This document shows positions 20,752 through 30,743 of a stretch of DNA of 64,000 nucleotides, one piece after another. The first letter of the stretch is position 1. Each line of letters opens with the position of its first letter. The notes under the pieces were generated by a model. It searched no databases and was not told where the DNA came from. It was given only the letters and a program-made list of their open reading frames with translations. The DNA is from Candidatus Scatomonas pullistercoris (GTDB taxonomy: Bacteria > Bacillota > Clostridia > Lachnospirales > Lachnospiraceae). The stretch spans positions 85,292 to 149,291 of the forward strand of contig DVOO01000013.1 in assembly GCA_018713515.1 (NCBI GenBank), written 5' to 3'. Position numbers and translations under genes: made by a program.

Positions 20752-20851
20752 AATCGGCTCCTAATCACACTTTAAATAGTATACATAGACGTCCTGGGTT
20801 TGTCAAGGATTTTTTCTTTCCAAAACCTTTCTCCGCGCACGCCGGAATTTC

Positions 20852-22408
20852 TTATGCCGGCCTTTCTCCCAGAGGATGGCCTCTCCGCTCCAGTTCCTGC
20901 AGAACCGTCGGATATCTCCGAAAATCCGTATGGGGGACGGCCTGGGCGGCCGTCATCAAGTGCAGGAAATCATCCACTGCTCCGAACTGTACATATTCCA
21001 TGCATTCCAGAATCTGTCCGGTTTTCCGGAGAAGGGACAGATCCAGCAGCAGCTTCGCGGCCCCCTCCAGCGAAGTGTTGCCCGGCAGGATCAGGCGGCT
21101 CCGGTCCATGTCCGGATACAGCCCGACGGCAATACCGGATTCTTTGGAAATATGCGTTCCGAATGCCCCCGCCACGTAAAAACGGTCCACATCCTCCAGG
21201 GTAATTCCCAGCAGCCCCATCATGTATTCCACCATCGTTCCCGCCGCTGCTTTCGTCTTAATAAATTCATCTATATCATTCTGGCAGAAAAACAGCCCCG
21301 GCGCGTACTCCACCGCCGGCTCCCCCTCATACCTGCAGATGCGCGGGGAGGCTCCTTCCACCAGCTTTCCCCGGAAATCCATCCATCCGTTCAGGAAAAG
21401 CTGGGCCAGCAGGTCCACAATTCCAGATCCGCAGATGCCTCTGGGGGGCTCTTCCGAAATGGTGTGAATCCGGATCTCTCCCTCCCGGATCTCCACACGG
21501 TCCACAGCGCCGGGCTCCGCCCGCATGCCCGTGCGGACCACGCCTCCCTCCAGGGCCGGCCCGGCAGCTCCCGCTCCGGCGATCAGGAAGTCACGGTTTC
21601 CGATTACCAGCTCTCCGTTTGTCCCGATATCCAGAAATACAGAGATCCCCTCCCGGTCCGCGATCCCCGCCGCGATGACCCCGCTTATAATATCACCGCC
21701 CAGGTAGTTGGCCCGGCCGGGGAAGCAGTATACAAACCCGTCAATCCCGATCCCCAGTTCCGAGGCGGGCCATACCCCCGGGTCCAGCGTGCGCACGGCA
21801 TAGGGAGTCTGAAACACGCAGAAGGGATCCAGTCCCAGCAGGAAATGGATCATGGCCGTATTCCCGGCCACCACCAGCGCGCTGCAGCCGGCCAGGGGGA
21901 TGCCGGAAATTTTTTCCAGCTTTTCCAGCAGTTCCGCGAATCCGGCGGTTACCGCCCTTCGCATCTCTTCCAGACGATCCGGCCGGTCCTTTACATAGAA
22001 AATCCGGGTCAGAATATCCTCTCCCCGGGCCGCCTGCGGGTTAAAGACCGATGTCTCCGCCTTTACGCTTCCGTCATTCATACAAAGCAGCCGCATCACC
22101 ATAGTCGTGCTCCCCAGATCGGCGCAGAGGGCGTAGTGCTCCTTCCTTGTATCGCCCGCCTCCAGCCGGGTCACGGTAAAACCGTCTCCATCGTATCCCA
22201 GAACCGCTGTTATCTTCCAGCCCGACTCCCGACAGAGCGGGTATGCCTCCCGGAGCGCTGCCGGGCGCATGCGGAGCCGGTATCCTTTCAGTTCCTCCCG
22301 GGTTTCCAGCGCCTCCAGAATTCTCTGTCCGTCAGGCCGGTTGTCTTCCTCCGTGGGCGGCTCCAGTTCCAGATAATATTTTCTGCTCCATCCTTTCTGG
22401 CTTGTCAT
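20852..22408 (-). CDS. ASKHA-domain (DUF4445) protein, RACo-like reductive activase without N-terminal ferredoxin domain
   Basis: LCADLGSTTMVMRL, FNPQAARGEDILTRI, FLDIGTNGELVIGN, GICGSGIVDLLA, FYVAGAFGTHI. Confidence 0.75.
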   Translation of the reverse strand: MTSQKGWSRKYYLELEPPTEEDNRPDGQRILEALETREELKGYRLRMRPAALREAYPLCRESGWKITAVLGYDGDGFTVTRLEAGDTRKEHYALCADLGSTTMVMRLLCMNDGSVKAETSVFNPQAARGEDILTRIFYVKDRPDRLEEMRRAVTAGFAELLEKLEKISGIPLAGCSALVVAGNTAMIHFLLGLDPFCVFQTPYAVRTLDPGVWPASELGIGIDGFVYCFPGRANYLGGDIISGVIAAGIADREGISVFLDIGTNGELVIGNRDFLIAGAGAAGPALEGGVVRTGMRAEPGAVDRVEIREGEIRIHTISEEPPRGICGSGIVDLLAQLFLNGWMDFRGKLVEGASPRICRYEGEPAVEYAPGLFFCQNDIDEFIKTKAAAGTMVEYMMGLLGITLEDVDRFYVAGAFGTHISKESGIAVGLYPDMDRSRLILPGNTSLEGAAKLLLDLSLLRKTGQILECMEYVQFGAVDDFLHLMTAAQAVPHTDFRRYPTVLQELERRGHPLGERPA

Positions 22409-22459
22409 TGTGTCTCCTCCTTTCCGACAGGACTGCGGATCTTATTCCGCGATTCTGAA

Positions 22460-22499
22460 AGGGCGGTTCCCCCGGGCTTCTGCCCGTGAGAACCGCCCT
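22460..22499 (-). terminator. Hairpin terminator downstream of the L,D-transpeptidase gene
   Basis: AGGGCGGTTC ... GAACCGCCCT with T run on the minus strand. Confidence 0.6.
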
Positions 22500-22508
22500 C
22501 CGGATTCT

Positions 22509-24407
22509 TTATTCATGCAGGGTATACGCTTCAGAATAATAACAGATGATGGGGACATCCGCGGTAATCCACTCGTACAGCTGGGCCGCAAAGGTCGGCG
22601 GCAGATTGATGCATCCCTGGGAGCCGCCGTATATGTAATTGGTGCCTCCGAAGGACGACTGCCACCAGGCATCATGCATGCCGATCATGCCGCTGTCCTG
22701 GAAGGGCATCCAGTAGTCCACATGGGTATCCCACCGGTACGTTCCGTCTTCATTCTGGGGCCCCCGCAGCTGTCTGTCTGTTTCCTTATAATAAATCGTG
22801 GAGATACATTCCGGCGTATGGCGCGCCTCCGTCATGGTTCCGGATACAATATCCGTCTCGCCCCACAGCTCTCCGTTCTCATATACCCACAGATGCTGCT
22901 GGCTCAGATCCATCTCCACATACGTGTAGCCGATTCCGTTATTCTCCGAAGAAACCTCCCGGCTGGAATATACCGGCTCCCGGGTGGTCACGGTGGAATT
23001 GGCCAGCTCCTGGGTGAGCTGGGCGATCTCCGCTTCCTGGTCGATCTGCCAGCCGTACAGATTGCTGTTCCGGGTGATCACGCCCCGGTTGGTTGTCTGA
23101 AATTCCCGGTCCTTTCCCAGCGTATCCACGGAATCCGCCAGAGCCGCCACATATTCCTGGATGTGCTGGTTCCACACCGTCTCATCCTTCACATAATTTC
23201 CGTCCGCGTCCTGGGTCAGCCAGTTCCGCAGCGTATTGCCGTCCAGCACCTGAGTAGCCCCCGACGGAAGGGTATACGTAATGCTGGCGCTCACCAGCGT
23301 GGTCAGCTGTTCCACCTGCGTCTTCAGGGCTTCATCATCCTGCGTTACAGTCGGCGCCGCGTAGACCCCCAGACTCTCCACATCCAGCTCTGTCTCCCCG
23401 GCGGCCACAGCCTCCGCCACCGCTGTACGGACAGCCTGGGTATCCAGCTGATTTCCCTGGGTTTCCGGCACGATCACGAAGCTGTTGTCCTGCCACGTTA
23501 CGTAAGCGTTGGCCGGCGCCGTCATCTGCTCCTCCTGCAGCTCCGGCATGGCCGCCAGAACCGCCTCCAGCTTGTCGCTGTCATACTCTGTATCCGCCGT
23601 TGCCTGGCCCTCGTCCGTCTGGAACAGGCTGGTAATCCACAGCAGCGGAACCTGGCTGTCTTTGATGGCCTGCACGCTGCCGTCCGACACATACGCGTAG
23701 CCGATCTCACTTCCCTCTATGGTCTCTGTCTGTCCGTCCCGGAAGGTAAGGGTCAGAGAATATTCCTCTGTCTGCTGCTTCAGGCGCTCTTCCACCTCTT
23801 CCACGCTCATGCCGCTGCAGTCTACGCCGTTAATGGTCGTACCGTTGAAAAATTTATCCTTGTACTGATAGGAAAATCCCACATAGACGGCGGCCGCGCC
23901 GAGAATCAGAACCAGGATCACCGCCGCCAGGATCTTCCCCTTTTTCTTCTTTTTCTTTCTGCCATTCCCGGCGGGCTGTCCCGGTGCTTCCGGGCGCTCC
24001 TCCTCCATGGCCGGTTCCGGCTCCGGCATTCTGTATACAGGTTCCGCAACAGGCTCCGGCGCAGTTTCTTCCGCTTCAGCCGCCTGCGGTTCCGGCTCCT
24101 CCATTTTCAATTCCGCAGGCTCCAGCTCTTCCTGCTCCTCCGCTCCAGATGCCTGCTCTTCCTGCCGCTGCTCTACGCTTTCCGCCCCGGTAGACGCCGG
24201 TTCCTCTTCTTTTTCCCCGTCTTTTTCGTCTTCCGCTGCATCCTGCTCCGTCAGATGAATGACAAAGGTGTCCTCTCCGGCCTGCGGCGAAGCAGCCGCC
24301 GCAGGCCCGGATTCTCCGTGTTCCTCTGTCTCCTCGGAAGCAAGCGCCTTCCTGAGCTGCTCTTCAAGCCCCTTTTCCATGCGATCTTCTCCCATGAACG
24401 ATTCCAC
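22509..24407 (-). CDS. L,D-transpeptidase (YkuD) with N-terminal TM and PG_binding_4 domains
   Basis: HVDYWMPFQDSGMIGMHDAWWQSSFGGTNYIYGGSQGCINLPP YkuD motif; acidic N-terminus then TM (KILAAVILVLILGAAAVYVGF). Confidence 0.88.
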   Translation of the reverse strand: MESFMGEDRMEKGLEEQLRKALASEETEEHGESGPAAAASPQAGEDTFVIHLTEQDAAEDEKDGEKEEEPASTGAESVEQRQEEQASGAEEQEELEPAELKMEEPEPQAAEAEETAPEPVAEPVYRMPEPEPAMEEERPEAPGQPAGNGRKKKKKKGKILAAVILVLILGAAAVYVGFSYQYKDKFFNGTTINGVDCSGMSVEEVEERLKQQTEEYSLTLTFRDGQTETIEGSEIGYAYVSDGSVQAIKDSQVPLLWITSLFQTDEGQATADTEYDSDKLEAVLAAMPELQEEQMTAPANAYVTWQDNSFVIVPETQGNQLDTQAVRTAVAEAVAAGETELDVESLGVYAAPTVTQDDEALKTQVEQLTTLVSASITYTLPSGATQVLDGNTLRNWLTQDADGNYVKDETVWNQHIQEYVAALADSVDTLGKDREFQTTNRGVITRNSNLYGWQIDQEAEIAQLTQELANSTVTTREPVYSSREVSSENNGIGYTYVEMDLSQQHLWVYENGELWGETDIVSGTMTEARHTPECISTIYYKETDRQLRGPQNEDGTYRWDTHVDYWMPFQDSGMIGMHDAWWQSSFGGTNYIYGGSQGCINLPPTFAAQLYEWITADVPIICYYSEAYTLHE

Positions 24408-24610
24408 CTCTTAAATTATGATTTATATTCTCCGTGCAAAGGCGCGGTCTCCTTTTCCGGCCCGCCTTCTCTTCCAGCAAACTGCATTATTATACCATGG
24501 AATTCTCCGTTTTTTCTCCAGGACACAGAAAAAAAACACTTTTCCACATTTTCAACATTTCTGCCTGTAAACTCCGGATTCTTTTATCCAAATTTGCCAA
24601 CTGCTTTCCT

Positions 24611-24940
24611 TCACTTTTCCCCGATGTTTTCCAGTATCCGGTCCCACATCTGCTGCTTCACCGCCTCGGGCAGTCCGGCTTCCCGCCCCCGCTTTTCCAG
24701 TTCATCGGCCTGCAGGTTAAAATGTTCCAGCATCTCCGGATATTTCTCACTGAAGGCACTGTACAGGCTCGTATAATTCAGCTGGATCATTTCTTCCACA
24801 CACAGCTCAAACCCCGCCTGCGTCATGGGCCGACTTCCCGTAAAATATAAAAAAGCCGTCTTGCTGCACTGCTTTAAAAAGCCGTCTACTTCTCTCATAA
24901 CACCCAGTTTCCTCTTCCGCTCTTTCTTTTTTTCGTACAT
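24611..24940 (-). CDS. Small hypothetical helical protein
   Basis: Intact ORF; GGAGGAATCAGAAAAATG ribosome binding site; MYEKKKERKRKLGVMREVDGFLKQ... Confidence 0.5.
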   Translation of the reverse strand: MYEKKKERKRKLGVMREVDGFLKQCSKTAFLYFTGSRPMTQAGFELCVEEMIQLNYTSLYSAFSEKYPEMLEHFNLQADELEKRGREAGLPEAVKQQMWDRILENIGEK

Positions 24941-25102
24941 TTTTCTGATTCCTCCGCCACACGGCGCGGAATCCGGCTCTGTCCGCTTCTGAAATGCACA
25001 GGGCCTCCCCAAGCACCTGCAGATGCATTCCATCCAGAATCCCACATGGCCTTTCTGATAGAATAAAAGCCCAAAAGCCTTCTCTGCTTCTGAGCTATGT
25101 GA

Positions 25103-25429
25103 TCAGCCTTTTCTGGCGGCAAGTCCCCGCATATAGGCAACGGCAATTTCTCTCTCATGGACCGACAGATCGTTATAGAGATCCAGAACTTCTCTCTGCT
25201 CTCCGGTCAGATCTACCGCATCTCCATCTTCAGCAAAAAACTGTGCCATGGTTATGCCTAACCCATTACAAATCTTCAGCAGGGACACGAAGGAAGGCGC
25301 TGACACTTTATGCAGAATATTGTGGACCGTTGAGCTCGGAATTCCGCATTCTTTTGCCAGCCGGTAATTCGACCACCCTTTTTCTGCACAGATCTGCTTG
25401 ATTCTCTCGTTCACATAGGTTTCGTCCAT
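25103..25429 (-). CDS. XRE-family helix-turn-helix regulator
   Basis: YVNERIKQICAEKGWSNYRLAKECGIPSSTVHNILHKVSAPSFVSLLKICNGLGI. Confidence 0.85.
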   Translation of the reverse strand: MDETYVNERIKQICAEKGWSNYRLAKECGIPSSTVHNILHKVSAPSFVSLLKICNGLGITMAQFFAEDGDAVDLTGEQREVLDLYNDLSVHEREIAVAYMRGLAARKG

Positions 25430-25698
25430 GGATAATCCTCATTTTCACTAAGATACATCCATTGTAACGACATTTCAGACTTTCATACAGATTATATATT
25501 TGGCATGTACTATTCCCACATTCTGAACTATATGGAGCACACCGCCTCGCTTTTCTTTATTATTGTATTTCATTTTCTGAAATTAGTAAAGCCGGAGCGG
25601 CAAAAACCTTTCCGTCCTAAATTTTTGTAAAAACATGCTTGACAGAAGCCGCAAAATAGTGTAGACTACATTTTGTCGCTGACAGAGAGCGATGACGC

Positions 25699-25769
25699 GC
25701 AGGTGTAGTTCAATGGTAGAACACCAGCCTTCCAAGCTGGATACGTGAGTTCGATTCTCATCACCTGCT
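25699..25769 (+). tRNA. tRNA-Gly (anticodon TCC)
   Basis: GCAGGTG TA GTTCAATGGTAGAAC A CCAGC CTTCCAA GCTGG ATACG TGAGTTCGATTCTCA TCACCTGC T cloverleaf. Confidence 0.93.
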
Positions 25770-25772
25770 TCT

Positions 25773-25844
25773 GCGCGAGTGGCTCAGGGGTGGAGTACAA
25801 CCTTGCCAAGGTTGGGGTCGCGGGTTCGAATCCCGTCTCGCGCT
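25773..25844 (+). tRNA. tRNA-Gly (anticodon GCC)
   Basis: GCGCGAG...CAACC TTGCCAA GGTTG ... CGGGTTCGAATCCCG TCTCGCGC T cloverleaf. Confidence 0.93.
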
Positions 25845-25857
25845 TTGATTGATCAGA

Positions 25858-25885
25858 AAGGATCTGCAGGAGCAGATCCTTTTTT
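25858..25885. terminator. Terminator between convergent tRNA-Gly genes and rrf2 gene
   Basis: AAGGATCTGC agga GCAGATCCTT TTTT. Confidence 0.85.
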
Positions 25886-26316
25886 CATGTCCCGGTTTTT
25901 TCTTCTTCCCGGCTCCAGTCCATCAGCTCCCGGAGGGTATGGCGGTCCACCACGCTCCGCACAGCCGCATCCAGCTCCTTCCACAGCCGCAGGGTCACGC
26001 ATGCAGAAGCCCGGGGGCATGTCTTGGCCCCCGGCTCCAGGCATTCCACCGGCGCCAGACTTCCCTCCATGACCCGCAGAATTTCCCCGGCTGTAATCTG
26101 GGAGGGCTCCTTCACCAGCCGGTAGCCGCCCTGAGGACCCCGGATGCTTTTTAAATACCCGGCTCTGGTGAGGGTTCCGACAATCTGTTCCAGATATTTC
26201 ACGGATATTTCCTGTCTCTTCGCCGCGTCCACCAGCCGGACCGGCTCTCCGCTGCCGTGCAGGGCAATATCCAGCATCAGCCGCAGCGCGTATCTTCCCT
26301 TTGTTGATATCTTCAT
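25885..26316 (-). CDS. Rrf2-family transcriptional regulator (CymR/IscR-like)
   Basis: MKISTKGRYALRLMLDIALHGSGEPVRLVDAAKRQEISVKYLEQIVGTLTRAGYLKSIRGPQGGYRL. Confidence 0.92.
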   Translation of the reverse strand: MKISTKGRYALRLMLDIALHGSGEPVRLVDAAKRQEISVKYLEQIVGTLTRAGYLKSIRGPQGGYRLVKEPSQITAGEILRVMEGSLAPVECLEPGAKTCPRASACVTLRLWKELDAAVRSVVDRHTLRELMDWSREEEKTGT

Positions 26317-26328
26317 TGCTCCTGTTTT

Positions 26329-27624
26329 TCAGCCCACCGCCCGGAAGGCCGCCTCCAGATCTTCTATAATATCTTCCACATTTTCGGTTCCAATGGAAAG
26401 GCGTACTGTATTTCCCGCAATCCCCTGTTCCCGAAGCTCCTCCCTGCTCAGCTGCGCATGGGTGGTGGAGGCCGGATGGATAACCAGGGATTTCACGTCC
26501 GCCACATTGGCCAGCAGGGAAAACAGTTCCAGATGATCGATAAAGTCCTTTGCCTTTTTCTCATCTCCCCGAATCTCAAAGGTAAAAATCGAGCCTCCTC
26601 CCCGTGGAAAGTATTTCCTGTACAGCTGCTGCTGCGCCGGGTCTTCGCTGACCGAGGGATGGTGGACCTGTTCCACCTGGGGATGGCGGTGCAGATATTC
26701 CACAACCTTCCGCGCATTTTCCACATGGCGCTCCACACGCAGGGAAAGAGTCTCCAGGCCCTGCAGCAGCAGAAATGCGTGGAAGGGGGAAAGGCAGGCG
26801 CCCATATCTCTGAGCAGTACCGCCCGGATCTTCGTCACATAGGCCGCCGGCCCCGCCGCCTCCACAAAATTCACGCCGTGATAGCTTTCGTTTGGCTCTG
26901 TCAGAGAGGGGAATTTTCCGGAAGCTTTCCAGTCAAACTTTCCGCTGTCAATGATCACCCCTCCCAGCGCTGTTCCGTGGCCTCCGATAAATTTTGTAGC
27001 CGAGTGCACAACAATGTCCGCTCCATACTGAATCGGACGCACCAGAAAGGGCGTGGCAAAGGTGTTGTCCACTACCAGCGGAATCCCATGCCGGTGAGCA
27101 ATTTCCGCTGCGGCCTCCAGATCCGTCACTTCCGATCTGGGATTTCCCAGTGTTTCCACAAAGACGGCCTTCGTGTTCTCCCGTATGGCCGATTCCAGTT
27201 CCTTCTTATTAGATATATCCACAAAGGTGGCGGTAATCCCGTACTGGGGCAGCGTATGGGCCAGAAGATTGTAACTGCCGCCGTATATATTCCGCGCCGC
27301 CACCAGATGATCTCCCTGCCCTGCCAGGTTCTGCAGCGCGTAGCTGATGGCGGCGGCTCCGGAGGCCACCGCCAGGGCCGCCGCTCCGCCCTCCAGGGCT
27401 GCCATCCGCTTTTCAAATACTTCCTGGGTGGGATTTGTCAGCCGGCCGTAAATATTTCCCGGATCCGACAGATCAAACCGGGCGGCCGCGTGTCCGCAGT
27501 CCCGAAACACATAGGAGGACGTAGCGTAGATGGGCACTGCCCGGGCATCTGTGGCCGGATCCGGATTCTCCTGACCCACATGCAGCTGCAGAGTTTCAAA
27601 TCTATAATTTCTGTTGGATTTCAC
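26329..27624 (-). CDS. O-acetylhomoserine aminocarboxypropyltransferase/cysteine synthase family protein
   Basis: [55 protein letters not shown] site. Confidence 0.92.
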   Translation of the reverse strand: MKSNRNYRFETLQLHVGQENPDPATDARAVPIYATSSYVFRDCGHAAARFDLSDPGNIYGRLTNPTQEVFEKRMAALEGGAAALAVASGAAAISYALQNLAGQGDHLVAARNIYGGSYNLLAHTLPQYGITATFVDISNKKELESAIRENTKAVFVETLGNPRSEVTDLEAAAEIAHRHGIPLVVDNTFATPFLVRPIQYGADIVVHSATKFIGGHGTALGGVIIDSGKFDWKASGKFPSLTEPNESYHGVNFVEAAGPAAYVTKIRAVLLRDMGACLSPFHAFLLLQGLETLSLRVERHVENARKVVEYLHRHPQVEQVHHPSVSEDPAQQQLYRKYFPRGGGSIFTFEIRGDEKKAKDFIDHLELFSLLANVADVKSLVIHPASTTHAQLSREELREQGIAGNTVRLSIGTENVEDIIEDLEAAFRAVG

Positions 27625-27660
27625 GTCATCTTCTCCTCTCTTTGTTTTCTTTTCTGTTTT

Positions 27661-28590
27661 TCAGCCAAAGAGCGGCGTGGAATAATAGCGGTCCCCGCTG
27701 TCCGGCAGCAGCACTACAATCGTCCTGCCGCGGTTCTCCTCCCTAGAAGCCAGACGGACAGCCGCGTACAGAGCCGCCCCGGAAGAGATGCCCGCCTGGA
27801 TTCCTTCCAGATGCGCCAGCTCTTTCGCTGCGTCAAAGCAGACCTCATTGTCCACCGGAAACACCTCATCATAGATCTGTGTATCCAGAACAGACGGAAC
27901 AAATCCGGCTCCAATCCCCTGGATCTTGTGGGCGCCTCCCTGTCCTCCGGAAAGCACGGGAGAAGTTTCCGGCTCCACCGCCACCACCCGTATCTCCGGC
28001 TTCTGCTCCTTCAGATAGCGTCCCGTCCCGGTGATGGTCCCGCCGCTTCCCACGCCGGCCACAAAGACATCCACCTCTCCCTCCGTATCCCTCCAGATTT
28101 CCGGTCCGGTGGTCTCATAATGCGCTCTGGCGTTGGCCTGGTTATCGAACTGACCGGTCAGAAAGGCGCCCGGCACGGATGCCACGATTTCGTCAGCCTT
28201 CTGGATGGCCCCGGCCATTCCCCGGCTGCCCTCCGTCAGAACAATTTCAGCCCCGTACGCCTTCAGGATATTCCTTCTCTCCACGCTCATGGTCTCCGGC
28301 ATGGTCAGAATCAGCCGGTAGCCCCTGGCAGCTGCCAGAGAAGCCAGGGCGATTCCCGTATTTCCCGAGGTCGGTTCCACAATCGTTCCTCCCGGCTTCA
28401 GCTTCCCGGCTCTCTCCGCTTCATTGACCATATAAAGGGCTGCCCGGTCCTTCACGCTGCCGGTGGGATTCAGATACTCCAGCTTCAGCAGCAGGCGGGC
28501 GGAAAGCCCGTGCTTTCTCTCCAGCCGCTCTGCACGAAGAAGCGGGGTGTTTCCGATCAGGTCGTACGCGTTTTCATATATCTTTGCCAT
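27661..28590 (-). CDS. cysK: Cysteine synthase A
   Basis: LEYLNPTGSVKDRAALYMV PLP site; PTSGNTGIALAS; GVGSGGTITGTGRYLKE. Confidence 0.95.
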   Translation of the reverse strand: MAKIYENAYDLIGNTPLLRAERLERKHGLSARLLLKLEYLNPTGSVKDRAALYMVNEAERAGKLKPGGTIVEPTSGNTGIALASLAAARGYRLILTMPETMSVERRNILKAYGAEIVLTEGSRGMAGAIQKADEIVASVPGAFLTGQFDNQANARAHYETTGPEIWRDTEGEVDVFVAGVGSGGTITGTGRYLKEQKPEIRVVAVEPETSPVLSGGQGGAHKIQGIGAGFVPSVLDTQIYDEVFPVDNEVCFDAAKELAHLEGIQAGISSGAALYAAVRLASREENRGRTIVVLLPDSGDRYYSTPLFG

Positions 28591-28633
28591 TCTATCCTCC
28601 TGTTCTGCCGGGCCGTCGGCATTTCATATATTT

Positions 28634-28679
28634 CCTACTGGTTAAGTAGGATTATAGAGTGCTTTCTACTGCTTGTCAA
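28634..28679 (-). promoter_or_regulatory. cysK operon promoter with overlapping dyad operator (candidate Rrf2 site)
   Basis: Minus strand: TTGACA-N17-TATAAT followed immediately by CCTACT TAACC AGTAGG dyad. Confidence 0.75.
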
Positions 28680-28694
28680 TCTTTTTTTCAAATT

Positions 28695-29438
28695 TTATTC
28701 TGCATCTTCCCTGGGAACCTCTTCCCCGGTCAGCTTCAGAATGGCCTCCGCCTCCTCCTCGGAGATGTGCATGTAATCTGCCACCTCGTCCAGATATACC
28801 CTGCGTCCGAATTCTTCCTTCAGGATCGCGATGGTGTCCTTCAGCTCCTCCACACGGCTCACCATCCTGCGGTCTCTGCTTTTTATATCCTTCTGTTCCC
28901 CAATCAAAGCCTCCATGGCTTCCCGGATCTGCGCAAAAAGCTGCCTGCGCACCTGCGCTGCGCTTCCCCCGGGCAGAGAATCCATGGCAAGCACCAGCTG
29001 CAGATTTCCCTCCTGAATCAGATCCGCGATGGACACCTCCGGCACACAGGTACGGCAGGCCAGATCCGCCACTTCTCCCAGATACAGCTCCATCAGGCGC
29101 TCTCTGGCCCCCGCCTTCCCGGCCCGGAATGCTTCCAGGAGTCTCTCTTCCTCCCCATCTCCCCGGGGCCGCAGCTTTGCCAGCTGCTGCCGGTAGCGCT
29201 CCAGATATTTTTCATCCTCAGGCTTCAGAGAGATTTCTTCTGCCCCTTCTTCCTTCTCATACCCTTCCACCACAATCTTTTTGGAAAGCAGATACTCATA
29301 AATCAGCTGAAACTGCTCCGGAGTCAGATTTTCTCCGTCGAAAACCTCCCCGATTTCCTCTCTGCCTATCCGTGATTCCTTCCTCTTCGCAGACTCCAGA
29401 ATTCCCTCCAGCTTCTCCTGAAATTCCTGCTGTGTCAT
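28695..29438 (-). CDS. Sigma-70-like protein with regions 1.1/2/3-type segments and no region 4
   Basis: IGREEIGEVFDGENLTPEQFQLIYEYLLSKKI (1.1-like), LIQEGNLQLVLAM (2-like), RRMVSRVEELKDTIAILKEEFGRRVYLDEVADYMHISEEEAEAILKLT (3-like); ends there. Confidence 0.6.
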   Translation of the reverse strand: MTQQEFQEKLEGILESAKRKESRIGREEIGEVFDGENLTPEQFQLIYEYLLSKKIVVEGYEKEEGAEEISLKPEDEKYLERYRQQLAKLRPRGDGEEERLLEAFRAGKAGARERLMELYLGEVADLACRTCVPEVSIADLIQEGNLQLVLAMDSLPGGSAAQVRRQLFAQIREAMEALIGEQKDIKSRDRRMVSRVEELKDTIAILKEEFGRRVYLDEVADYMHISEEEAEAILKLTGEEVPREDAE

Positions 29439-29498
29439 GGCCTGTCTCTCCTTCCGCATTTCTTTTCCTTCCCAAATTGCCCGATCTCCGCCGAAAAA

Positions 29499-29525
29499 AA
29501 GAGGGTGAACCCTTCTCACCCTCTT
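29499..29525 (-). terminator. Terminator downstream of the FprA-type flavoprotein gene
   Basis: AAGAGGGTGA gaagggt TCACCCTCTT followed by TTTTTCGG on the minus strand. Confidence 0.8.
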
Positions 29526-29543
29526 GTCTTTCCCGCTTTTCTG

Positions 29544-30743
29544 TTACATGGACTCCACAATGGCCCTGGCCAGGGCGTCCACCTGCGCCATCTGCTCCTC
29601 TTTCAGAGAAGACTTAATGGTGACTGTCTCATCCAGAAGACGGATGTTCTTCATGGAATCAAAGATCTCCTTCATCTTCTTGCCGGCCACCGGCGCCCAG
29701 CTTCCGTTTTCCATCAGCGCCACCGTTCTGTTCTGCAGGTTATGGGCCTTCAGCTCCAGCAGCAGGTGCTCCATGTTGGTGAAGATGCCGCCATTGTAGG
29801 TAATGGACGCGAACACCAGATGGCTGCAGCGGAACGCCTCGGCCAGGATGTAGGAAGGATGGGTGGCGGACACATCGTACATGCGCACATCCTTTACGCC
29901 CAGATCCGCCAGTTTGCCGGCCAGCACATTGGCCAGGTTCTCTGTATGTCCGTACACGGAACCGTAGGCGATCATCACTGCCTGATCCTCCGGTGTGTAG
30001 GAGCTCCACTTGTCGTACTTGTCGATGAACCATCCGAGATTCTCTCTCCAGATGGGTCCGTGCAGGGGGCAGATCATCTCAATATCCAACCCTCCGGCCT
30101 TCTTCAGAACAGCCTGGGCCTGGGGGCCGTACTTGCCCACGATGTTCGTATAATATCTTCTGGCGTCATCCAGCCAGTCTCTCTCAAAATTCACTTCGTC
30201 CGCGTACAGGTTCCCGTTCATGGCACCGAAGGTTCCGAAGGCATCGGCTGAAAACAGGGTCTTGTCGGTGGCGTCATAGGTCACCATAACCTCCGGCCAG
30301 TGCACCATGGGTGCGGCCGCGAAGGCGAAGGTGTGGCGTCCGGTACTGAAGGTGTCGCCCTCCTCCACGATCTGAACCATGGAGTCCACATCGAAATCAA
30401 AGAACTGCTTCATCATGCCGGCAATCTTGCTGTTGCAGACAATGCGGATATCGGGATATCTGGATACCAGCGCGCCGATGGTTCCGCAGTGATCGGGCTC
30501 CATATGGTTCACGATCATATAATCCAGATGTCTTCCGTTCAGCACATGGGCGATATTTTCAAAAAGCTGCTGGCTGACAGAATAGTCCACCGTATCCAGA
30601 AGGACCGTCTTCTCATCCAGAATCAGATAAGCATTGTAGGACACTCCCCTGGGAATCGGATATACATTTTCAAACAAGGCCAGTCTGCGGTCCGTGCCGC
30701 CAACCCAGTACAGATCATTCTTAATGTTCTTTACACAATACAT
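29544..30743 (-). CDS. FprA family A-type flavoprotein (flavodiiron protein)
   Basis: Lactamase-like MVNHMEPDHCGTIGAL and flavodoxin VMIAYGSVYGHTENLA. Confidence 0.92.
   Translation of the reverse strand: MYCVKNIKNDLYWVGGTDRRLALFENVYPIPRGVSYNAYLILDEKTVLLDTVDYSVSQQLFENIAHVLNGRHLDYMIVNHMEPDHCGTIGALVSRYPDIRIVCNSKIAGMMKQFFDFDVDSMVQIVEEGDTFSTGRHTFAFAAAPMVHWPEVMVTYDATDKTLFSADAFGTFGAMNGNLYADEVNFERDWLDDARRYYTNIVGKYGPQAQAVLKKAGGLDIEMICPLHGPIWRENLGWFIDKYDKWSSYTPEDQAVMIAYGSVYGHTENLANVLAGKLADLGVKDVRMYDVSATHPSYILAEAFRCSHLVFASITYNGGIFTNMEHLLLELKAHNLQNRTVALMENGSWAPVAGKKMKEIFDSMKNIRLLDETVTIKSSLKEEQMAQVDALARAIVESM

Noticed and set aside
22410-24776. 788-aa plus-strand ORF opposite the L,D-transpeptidase gene
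   Set aside because: Antisense shadow of a well-supported gene in GC-rich sequence; low-complexity Arg/Leu/His-rich translation with no domain.
26458-28776. 772-aa plus-strand ORF across OAH sulfhydrylase and cysK genes
   Set aside because: Antisense shadow; spans an intergenic region and two strong genes on the other strand.
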